A DNA stretch of 64,000 nt from Bidens hawaiensis (taxonomy: Eukaryota > Streptophyta > Magnoliopsida > Asterales > Asteraceae): assembly GCA_021521415.1 (NCBI GenBank), contig JAIQDT010005014.1:124001-188000 (forward strand), given 5' to 3'. The notes beneath the pieces are model-generated. The model did no database searches. It was not told the origin of the DNA and worked only from the letters and a program-made list of their open reading frames with translations. Made by a program: the position numbers and the translations under genes. Of this stretch, positions 55,570 through 64,000 are shown one piece after another (positions within the stretch are counted from its first letter, which is position 1; every line of letters begins with the position of its first letter).

Positions 55570-58500
55570 GTGAAAATTGAAAAATACCAAGTAAGCTCAA
55601 ATGATGCACAAGCTTATTACCACGAACACATTTAGTCAACATATCTGCTGCTTTCTCCCTAATATTCATATATTCCACCCTTACTTCCTTTGTACTTAGG
55701 ACTTCTCTCACCCAATGCAACTTTACACTTATATGCTTTGACCTATCATGCAACACGTGATGCTTAGATAATTGAATTGCACCCATATTATCACAATGAA
55801 CCAATCCATCAACCACGGATAGACCCAATTCAGACATAAAACCCTTACGCCATATACATTCTTTAACTGCTTCTGTCAAAGCAACAAACTCAGCTTTTGT
55901 AGTAGATAAAGCTACTACCCTTTGTAAAGTTAACTTCCAACTAACAATACCACCAAATACAGTGATCACATAGCCTGTAATTGATCTTCCTTTGTCAAGA
56001 TCTTTAGCAAAATCAGAATCTACATACCCATGCACAACCTGATCTTGACTAGAACAATTACCAAAAACCAACCCTTTTTGTCTGATGCCACTTAAGTACC
56101 TTAGTATCCACTTTACACCTTCCCAATGCAATTTCCCGGGATTACTAAGATACCTACTAACTATACTAACAGCATGACTAATATCAGGTCTTGGTACAGA
56201 CCATGAGATACATCAAAATACCAACAACATTTGCATACGGCATATTTACTATTTTACCCTTTTCTTCATCATTCTTCGGGCAATCTAAATCTGACAACTT
56301 AAAATGCATAGCTAAAGGAGTACTTACTTCTTTACAATCATCTATATGATAATTACTCAGAACTTTCTTTAGATATGACTCTTGAGACAGTTCGATTATA
56401 CCAGCGGTCCTATCTCTATAAATCTTCATACCCAAAATCTTTTTTGCCTCTCCTAACTCTTTCATCTTAAAGGCAGACATAAGAATTTTCTCTGTATCAT
56501 CAATCTGGTCTTGATCCTTGCAGGCTATTAGCATATCATCAACATATAGTAACAAGTAAATGAACTTCTTATCACTATATTCCTTATAATATACACATGT
56601 ATCATACAAACTTCTTTTGAAACCATGTGATACTACATGTCCATCAAACTTCAAATATCATTGCCTAGGTGATTGTTTAAGACCATATAATGACTTTTGT
56701 AACAAGCATACCTTATCACCTTGACCCTTTTCCTCAAATCCTGGAGGTTGTCTCATGTATATCTTCTCATCAAGATCACCATGTAAAAAATGCAGTTTTA
56801 ACATCCAGTTGTTCTAACTCTAAGTTTAAAACTGCAATAATTGACAATATTGCCCTTGTAGAGGAATGTTTTACAACAGGTGAAAACACATCATTATAGT
56901 TTATTCCCTCCCTTTAAGTGAACCCTTTAGCCACTAACCTAGATTTAAACCTTGGATCCTCTTCAGGCATACCTTCTTTCACTATGGATATCCATTTACA
57001 ATCTACCAGTTTTTGACCTTCTTGTTTTCCAACCAATATCCAAGTTTGATTCTTACGCAAAGATAACATTTCATCTTGCATAGTATCCAACCATTTGTCT
57101 TTATCATTAGAACTAATTGCTTCATGATAAGATAAAGGTTCATTGGTACATTCTTCTGCAGCAACATGACATGCTATTACTGACAGATCACCATCTCTAA
57201 ATCTGAGTGGCTTGACTATATTCCTTCTAGGTCTATTTACTGCAATACTTTGATCAGTATTTGCATCTAGTGATGTTTCAGGATGATTATCTTGAACAGA
57301 TGAATCAAAAGTCTCTCCATGAGATAACTCCATGATATACTGCTAAATATATATAATTCTCGTGTATATTTTATTTCATATTTTATTAGTTTTTGTTTGA
57401 TTTTCATTAAAATTTGTATACTACTAAAATATTTGTATATTTTAGGTTTCGGGATTCAATCGTGTCAAAAAAAGGGCGAAAAACAAGCAAAAGCAAGCCA
57501 AATCGGAGAACTAGAGGATCAAGGAACGAATCGGACAGCATCAGGATTGAACCGGACCAGACCAGACCACCACCCACCCCCTTGCATGCCGCGCGGCCAG
57601 GAGGGCAGGTGGCCGTCGCGCGGAGCCTTGGGCTTAAACGCGGAGCCTTGGTCTTAAATATCCAGATCGGTCCAAAAAAATTAGGGTTTTGGGCTTAAAA
57701 AATCTATATAAAGACCCCTAAACTTAACCTTAAACATTATCTGAATGAGCCAGATGAATTTGGAGTTTTCTAAGGCTTAGGATTGCTAATTTTGGCGGCT
57801 TTGAAGGTGAAGAATCATCCGGTGAAGTGCTCCTTGTTTGAAGACGAAGATCACTGGTTCTATCTTCTATTTTCATTCGTCTTTCATTATTTTCACCATG
57901 AATTCTTTCTAGTTTATTTTGTTTAAATTTAAGATGCTTGGCTAGACTTTATGAACTAATTAGGCATATGATGAACCGATGTTGACGTTGTGATTGACTT
58001 GGGATTTATTTAATTGTTATGGTTTTATGAACTAGTTAAAAGGTTTGATCATGTTTAATTGATGCATATGTGTGCTTAGGACAGCTTAATTGAGTTTTAT
58101 TATTCCATAGTTGTCTTAATTATTGTTTGTGATATGATAGGTTGCTATTAGGTCATCTACTTTGTGTTTTTGACTATTTTATGATTGATTTCAAATAAGA
58201 TCATAGGGATAATATTATTTAATCAAATAAGCCTAAGTGTGCTGCTAACCTAAATAGCTGTAAAGTGCTATAATTGATAAGTCTCTTTGATCAGGATTGC
58301 TAAATTTAGTTCTTTGTAAGGAGTCCGTCTAGGTTTGATTGATTAATTTTGTCTATCGAGTCAATTGAACATATTAGACCGTCTTTTATTTTCGCGCTGT
58401 AAGGTAAGATTTCGTATAAAGAAACTTGTTCATAATAAATTAGGTGACCATAAGAAAACTTGATTTCGAAAACTGGTGTGCGTTAAAACTTATTAGGAAC

Positions 58501-59880
58501 CCATAGGTGTCTTCTTGAGAAGGGCCAGGAGTCATATTCGGGTTTTCTTTTAAGCGTTTATTTTACGTTCTCAGTTCCATAACTAAATATTTTCCCGGTT
58601 AATTGATAACTGAAACTTAGTGGATTCTAGCCTAAGTAGTTTTCCATTATAATTTGATTAAAATCAACAAACTTGTCTTTCATTTAATTTACTCGTTTTT
58701 CTTAATTAGTTATTTAATAATAGTTTAAAATTAGTATTTTAATTAAAAAAAAACCCTAACAACAAATAAACAAATAAGTCGTGTCTATAGTTTAGTCGAA
58801 TTAGCTAGTTAACATAATTAAAATAGTCTCGTGGGTTCGATATCCGGACTTACTTACCTATACTAGAGTCGACCGGTTCACTTGCCGATTAGTAGTTTTA
58901 GTTAAGTTAAGAGTCTAGAATTATTATTTAGTGTCTAAATTTGCGTTTATTTAGTTAATAAATTAACAACTAATTTTAGCACATTACTCCACCTCAACTT
59001 GAACTCCATTATTCTCATTCTGACTAATTACTGATTTACCCTTCACATCCTTATACATAATATCCTCCTTAAATACCACATTTCTACTCACAATAACCTT
59101 GGGATTGCCTTCTTCTAATCTCCATAACCTATATCCCTTTACACCATCAGGGTACCCTAGCATTATACATTTTTTAGACCTAGGATCCAACTTACCCTGA
59201 CTAACATGAGAGTATACTAAACACCCAAACACATTAAGGTTATCATAACTAGTTTTCATACCATACCACATCTCCATAGGTACCTTCATATCAATTGCTG
59301 AAAAAGGAGACCTATTAACTATATATGCAGCTATTTTTAGAGCTTCAGCCCAATAGCATCTAGGCATTCCAGCTGTAAATAGCATGCACTAACCTTTTCT
59401 AAGAGTATTTGGTTCATTCTCTCTACCAGTCCATTTTGTTAGGGAGTTCCTGGTATGGAGTGATGTCTATCAATCCCAGATTTCCTACAATAATGATTAA
59501 ATTCACCACTATAGAATTCCAATCCATCATCTGTTCTTAATTTCTTCACCTTTCTTTCAGTCTGATTTTCCACTAAGACCTTCCAATCCTTGAACTTATT
59601 GAAAGCATCAGACTTATTTTTCAAAATATAGACCCATACCCTTCTTGAATAGTCATATATTATAGACAAGAAGTATGTGGCTCCACCTAATGAAGTATGC
59701 TTGGTAGGACCCCACATGTCTAAATGTACATAATATAGGATTCCCCTAGTCCTGTGAATTCCCTTAGTGAATCTAACCCCTTTGGCCTTTCCCGACATAC
59801 AAATTTCACACTCACCATAATCATAACCCACTATATCCTTTAATACACTCTGCTTTCTTAATTCAGTCACTCATGTGTCC
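55570..59880 (-). pseudogene. Copia F integrase, RT and RNase H
   Basis: Integrase: CEICMSGKAKGVRF, HLDMWGPTKHTSLGGATY, RTDDGLEF and YCRKSGIDRHHSIPGTP (59439-59870), then a stop followed by QNG and ERMN, and MPRCYWAEALKIAAYIVNR (58984-59385). The solo LTR intervenes. Next, NQTWILVGKQEG, DCKWI and SRLVAKGF (56914-57333), then the RT catalytic LLLYVDDMLIACKD and LGMKIYRDR (56184-56654). RNase H: HGYVDSDFAKDLDKGRS, STTKAEFVALTEAVKE and KHISVKLHWVRE (55484-56131). Stops lie near 59436, 58984, 56914, 56667 and 56184. Confidence 0.9.
57328..58991 (+). mobile_element. Tat/Athila-like solo LTR (1654 bp) in Copia F, TSD CTCCA
   Basis: The LTR is 57333-58986, TGATATACTGC...TTTTAGCACATTA, with perfect CTCCA at 57328-57332 and 58987-58991. 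The final CA appears mutated to TA. It is closely related to the solo LTR at 49627-51307 and shares the GTTCGATATCCGGACTTACT end motif. It separates the integrase end from the RT start of Copia F. Confidence 0.8.
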
Positions 59881-60239
59881 AAGCCTTTTATGCCTTAACA
59901 TGGCATTTTTGTCTGACTTATCTTCTACAACAGATGCAAAACATGTCACTACCTGACCATCTAACACATATATGTTGTTATATCTCCTAGTACCAGTCAA
60001 GTCAACCATAGAACCTCTAATAACCTTGGATTTACCATCCTTTAAACTAACACAACAACCTTTCTTTTAAAAAGTTCCCAGGGATATCAAATTTCTTTTC
60101 AAATTCGGGATATATCTAACCTCATTAAGAACAATCACAGACTCATTATTCAACTTAAATGAGACAGAACCAATACCTTGAATTTGGCAAGATCTATTAT
60201 CCCCTAATTGAACTACTCCTAGCTTTTCAAGAACTAAAT

Positions 60240-61149
60240 CTTTGAAACATTCCTTATTTGGGGTCGGTCATATGGTATGAACAACCACTATCTAACACCC
60301 AATCTTCTTTAGAACCTTGATTAGTTGCTACATAGACTTCAGCACTATCATAACCTTCTTGAAACTCTTCTGATGAACCAGGATTCTTCTGGTTAGTTTT
60401 GAATTCGGCATTCTTTTTCCTCCATTCAGGGCAGTCCCTTTTGAAATGACTCTTTGAATTACACACAAAACACCTTTTCTTTCCTTTTAACTTAGATCTA
60501 ACAATAGGATTTTTATTCTTTGAATTCCTATGTTCGGATCTACCTCTGACAAACAGACCATCAGCACCCTCATCTTTGGTTTCACCCCTCTTGTGCAACT
60601 CTTTTGAGTTCATGGCGGAAACTACATCTTCCATAGACAAACTATCCCTCCCAAGCATTAAAGTGTCTACAAAGGTTCATAGGACACTAGTAATGATGCC
60701 AAGAAGATGATTGCTCTATCCTCATAATCAATTTCCACTTCAATATTCTCAAGATCGAGAATGTTGTTAAACTCATCAATATGATCCTCAAGGGACTTAC
60801 CAGTTGCCATTTGAAACATATACAATCGTTTCTTTAAGTACAGACGATTTGCCAATGACTTTGTCATATACAACGATTCCAACTTAGCCCAAACTCCAGC
60901 TGCTGTGAACTCCTTCGAAACTTCTCTTAGACTCAAGATTATTTCACTTTGATCCTTCTCAAGAATACCCTTCTTTTCTTTTACCATCAATGCATCCGGC
61001 ATATTCAGTTCACCCAACAGAACATCGAAAATGCCCTGACGTACAAGAAGTGCAAGCATCTTTACAGGCCACAGGCTAAAATCATTCTTGCAGTCAAACT
61101 TTTCAATATCAAACTTCGCTCCGGTCACCATTCTTAAATCTTCAATCAA
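60240..61149 (-). pseudogene. Copia F gag and protease
   Basis: The start ATG at about 61131 gives MVTGAKFDIEKFDCKNDFSL, followed by MLALLVRQGIFDVL, AAGVWAKLESLYMTKSLANR and LYLKKRLYMFQMATG (60667-61149), the Copia gag domain. After a stop near 60667 come the zinc knuckle CFVCNSKSHFKRDC (about 60440-60482) and the protease WVLDSGCSYHMT (about 60265-60302). Stops separate the parts. Confidence 0.85.
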
Positions 61150-61185
61150 ATTGTAGAATTCGTCTGTTCGAAATCAAGAGCCAAA

Positions 61186-61197
61186 GCTCTGATACCA
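61186..61197 (-). other. Primer binding site of Copia F
   Basis: TGGTATCAGAGC on the element strand, two bases inside the 5' LTR. Confidence 0.9.
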
Positions 61198-61199
61198 AC

Positions 61200-61727
61200 T
61201 GTTGCTGATTATGCGGAATTAACGGGAACATATTACAACAAGAACTCACAATTGACTATTATTAAGAACTTGGTCAAGATGTTTACAAGACTGAATTGAA
61301 AGAAAAGTGAATTGCAGATGAAAAGTAAAAAATTGAATTAAACACTAGTTGAGAAAAATCCCCAATTATATACACCCTAATATCTGTTAACAGATTAATC
61401 TTCACAATTGTCAAGAATTACAAAACTGAATTGAAAGAAAAGTGAATTACAAATGAAAAGTAAAAATGTGAATTAAACCCTAATTGAGAAAAATCCCCAA
61501 TTATATACACCCTAATATCTGTTAACAGATTAATCTTCACAATTGTCAAGAACGGTCCCTCAACTTTCCACTTCTGAGCAGACTAAACTATTTAAGACTT
61601 GTCAATAATGACCCAAACTATATTTACCTATTTATCCTTCAACCATAGTTGACTTTCATTGACCAACACTATGCAGTCTATTTAACAAGACATTATTATA
61701 CACCAATTTACAACTCAACATATAACA
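61200..61727 (-). repeat. 5' LTR of Copia F (528 bp) with internal duplication
   Basis: Relative to the left LTR it is 125 bp longer, because a unit ending TTCACAATTGTCAAGAA (about 61287-61417) is repeated at about 61418-61552. Confidence 0.85.
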
Positions 61728-62728
61728 CAGAGTACCTATAATCATAGCCTCCATATAAACACCAATTAATCTTAAAATGATCAAACCAATAGTTCCTCAT
61801 CTTTAAAGCCTTTATCACACTGTCAAACAATTTAAAAAATATATAGTTCATATCAGCTTAATCAATTAACATAATAACTTAGTTATTAACATACAAGACA
61901 ATTTTAGAGGCTCTTAAGGCGTGGAAGCACCATAGCTGCAATGAAGGACGTTACAGTCAAGCACCCGCCAACCTCCAAACCTGCCACACCAAGGTGAAAG
62001 CTTCAATCGAATTTGAATTGCATCGCCATAGCCCTACCATCACAACACCACCACCAAGATGAATCATAAAGTTGCGTTGATGCTTTTATGAATAAGACCC
62101 CTTGTCATATACGCCACTACCATCACAACAGCACCACCATCACCTATGGTTCCAAAACCGAACCCAACAAAAGTAGGCAAAAATGGAAGGGATCAGAGAC
62201 CAAAACGGTGGCGTCAGGCATTAGGATATGAGGGGATGAGATGAATCAAGATATCATAAAAGCGGCAAAGACCGTAGTACAAAGAAAGAGAAAATTGTAC
62301 AACTCATGATGCACAACCAAGTTGAGTTGTGTGTGTATAATTTTCATTTTAATTTTTGTTAACTTTATTTTACTTTTCTGTTTATTTTAAATTTATATTC
62401 TAATATTTAAGTATTTATGAAAGTACAAATAATAAATTTGTGATAAAAGAAATTTTATTAAATATATACTAATTTTAGGAGTATGTGATGACGTGGAGGT
62501 TTGTTATCGTGAAAGAAATTTCAATTCTTTTAAAAAAATTTGGAATATGATTTGATACTTTGTAACGGTTTATGAATGTTTTTTTGTTGTGTGTTCTTTT
62601 AGATTTAAAATATTATAAACTATAACCACAAAACCACTCTTTTAAGCATTACGAGTGTTCTTATTAATTAATTAAAAAAATTATATTTAAAGATTGAACA
62701 TGGATTTGGACCAAACCAAAACTCGAAT
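61728..62728. other. Intergenic, no gene seen
   Basis: The sequence has a somewhat GC-richer segment at 61915-62230 and is otherwise AT-rich. I see no ORF with protein-like content and no named repeat. Confidence 0.5.
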
Positions 62729-63336
62729 AATATTTCGGAAAATTTTCGAAATGCCCTCTATATAGAGATTCAAATTTTGTCTCTCTAAATTTCCATGAAC
62801 TATCCTGTTGACACCGCTGTGTTAGAAATTCGAGCCGACGCGTTTGTGATCCAATCATATCACGCCACATCAGCATGTTTCGAAAACGGAGCACATCGTT
62901 CACGACATGTCGTCCCTGGATTTGTTTCGAAACATGCAGGGCACGGCGTGTTTCATTTCGTAACATGGTGGGGACGACTTATTTTCTTTCGTAACATGGC
63001 GGGGACGATGTGTTTCGTTTCATAACATTCCAGAGAAGACGTGTTTCATTTCGTAACATGGTGGGGACGACACATTTTCTTTCGTAACATGGTGGGGACG
63101 ACGTGTTTTGTTTCGTAACATACCTAGGAAGACGTGTTTCGTTTCGTAACATGCCAGGGACGACGTGTTTCGTTCACGTAGCGTGATATGATTGGATCAC
63201 AAACGTGTCGGCTCAAATTTCAAACGCGGCAGCGTCGACGGGTTTATGTTGGACGAAGGTGGAATTTGAAATTTGAGAGAACAAAAATGGAATCTCTTTC
63301 TAAAGTGAGGACTTTTTGTAAATATTCCCGTAATAT
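62729..63336. mobile_element. Foldback, Mutator-like non-autonomous element with internal minisatellite
   Basis: Arms of about 140 bp are inverted: left 62729-62868 (AGAGATTCAAATTTTGTCTC, then GTTTGTGATCCAATCATATC) and right about 63186-63336 (GATATGATTGGATCACAAAC, then GAATCTCTTTC). The outermost bases (AATATTTCGG, on the right CCCGTAATATT) also pair. The loop is a 31-bp tandem repeat. Long inverted arms fit MULE or foldback elements. The exact ends and the 9-bp duplication were not resolved. Confidence 0.65.
62935..63175. repeat. 31-bp minisatellite, about 7-8 units
   Basis: Units follow CGTAACATGG, (T/C)GGGGACGAC, then GTGTTTCGTTT. Successive copies begin near 62960, 62991, 63022, 63053, 63084, 63115 and 63146, with alternating variants (GGTGGGGACG, CCAGAGAAGACG, CCTAGGAAGACG). 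Confidence 0.75.
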
Positions 63337-63596
63337 TAATTTATTAGCATTTTAGGTGTTATGAGTAGAGGTGCAAATGACCAAGTTGTTTATGAGTTAC
63401 TTGAGATCGGATCAACAAAAAACTCGAAACAACCCGACCTTTTACGAGTTTGAGCCACGCCTTAAATAAAACTCATTTAGTTATCAAGCCCATACTAGAG
63501 CGTTGTGTATTTTCAAGTTTTACCTATTTGTCGTTTGCCTACGTTATGAGTATTTTTATTCATTAAATGAAAAAATGTTGATATCACTAAAATAGT

Positions 63597-63684
63597 TCCG
63601 ACCTGCCGGATTCGAACCAGCGACCTAAGGATTACAACAGTTAACGACTACAGTCCTCCGCTCTACCAACTGAGCTGAGGTCGG
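63597..63684 (-). tRNA. tRNA-Tyr (GTA) with 15-nt intron
   Basis: The minus strand reads CCGACCTCAGCTCAGTTGG at the 5' end with acceptor pairing CCGACCT/AGGTCGG and discriminator A. The A box TAGCTCAGTTGG-like and the B box GGTTCGAATCC (63608-63618) are intact. The anticodon GTA is at 63649-63651. The intron TCGTTAACTGTTGTA is at 63633-63647, between positions 37 and 38, as in all plant nuclear tRNA-Tyr genes. Mature length is 73 without CCA. A T4 run (63589-63592) 4 bases downstream can serve as the RNA polymerase III terminator. Confidence 0.95.
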
Positions 63685-64000
63685 AGTTATCATTTTCTAA
63701 GTTTGGTCGTATTATTATTATTAAACCTGGATCATTGCGATGACAGCTTGACAGCCAAGGACCAGGTGAAGATAGCGTGGGGACCACATCGCACCAAAAT
63801 TATCGCCTCACTCGCCGCTTGGTAAATGGTCATTGTTTGGCTTGTGAAGGTTTTCAACACGTGCACCGAACTTTTGACTCGTGCAAACATCTTATGTGCA
63901 TTCTGTGATTTACACGTGTGAATCATGTCAGTCTTTCCTCTCTTCCTAATATGCCCTTCGTGATGAACTTAGTTTTTTTATTTACAAAACTAGCCTAAAA
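63685..64000. other. Intergenic with G-box-like motifs
   Basis: No gene is seen. CACGTG-core motifs occur at AACACGTGCA (about 63857-63866) and TACACGTGTG (about 63912-63921), with TTGACTCGTG between. They may belong to the promoter of a gene to the right; this is speculative. Confidence 0.35.

Larger units (their letters stand above)
55153..61727 (-). mobile_element. Copia F: Tork-like Copia element with solo LTR inside
   Basis: LTRs at 55153-55555 and 61200-61727 are flanked by CAAAG and CAGAG, a 5-bp duplication with one change. The primer site TGGTATCAGAGC is at 61186-61197 and the polypurine tract (AAAGGTGGAGACTG) lies just inside the left LTR. gag has a CCHC knuckle, and pol is in the order integrase, RT, RNase H. 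The gag start (MVTGAKFDIEKFDCKNDFSLW) is like Tnt1/Tork elements. It is interrupted by a solo LTR at 57333-58986 and by many stops. Confidence 0.9.

Noticed and set aside
62935..63175. Regular repeats that could suggest a CRISPR array
   Set aside because: The units are contiguous with no spacers, and the context is a eukaryotic foldback element.
63597..63684. Organellar tRNA insertion
   Set aside because: The gene has the nuclear-type tRNA-Tyr intron and no encoded CCA.

Overview
The window is nuclear DNA of a eudicot, most likely a member of the daisy family (Asteraceae). This is inferred from the style of its Copia and Gypsy proteins and has not been tested by a search. It is gene-poor and consists almost entirely of nested transposable elements. 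Host genes are limited to one germin-like protein gene with two small frame breaks (24587-25342, minus strand), two decayed fragments of related germin-like genes (46497-46572 and 47735-47880), and one intact-looking intron-containing tRNA-Tyr gene (63597-63684, minus).

Left third (1-22927). A decayed accessory gene of a Sirevirus-like Copia element (1-3174) is followed by part of a Tat/Athila-like LTR (about 3200-4233). A Tekay-type Ty3/Gypsy element (Gypsy 1) begins at 4234 and is truncated at about 22927. Inside its protease gene sits a complete 12.35 kb Sirevirus-like Copia element (Sirevirus B, 7720-20066, minus strand). That element has 423-bp LTRs differing at two bases, a perfect 5-bp target duplication, a tRNA-iMet primer site, gag, pol, an internal TATA promoter and a large accessory gene after pol.

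Middle (22928-47880). A non-autonomous hAT element and the germin-like gene are followed by Sirevirus C (about 25440-39590, minus). Its accessory gene and internal promoter (25547-30540) and its RNase H end (38555-39590) are separated by a second Tekay-type element (Gypsy 2, about 30870-38554), which is itself interrupted by a Tat/Athila-like solo LTR (34374-36054). Then come MITEs, a truncated LINE, a 2.95-kb Gypsy solo LTR, Helitron ends, simple repeats and the germin-like fragments.

Right third (47881-64000). Two older Copia elements on the minus strand each carry a Tat/Athila-like solo LTR: Copia E (47912-54265; solo LTR 49627-51307) and Copia F (55153-61727; solo LTR 57333-58986). A small intact Helitron (54662-55077) lies between them. 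The end holds a foldback, Mutator-like element with an internal 31-bp minisatellite (62729-63336), the tRNA-Tyr gene and a stretch with G-box-like motifs.

The most unusual signal is a set of inverted repeats built on the core TTCGC/GCGAA. They sit just upstream of TATA boxes in the LTRs of two Gypsy elements, in a Tat/Athila-like LTR, in the Sirevirus B LTR and at its internal promoter. They also occur as a cluster in the leader of the Sirevirus C accessory gene. A second notable point is that the accessory gene after pol, present in three divergent copies, has its own CCCTATATAAAGG-type promoter in the two copies where the upstream region is visible.
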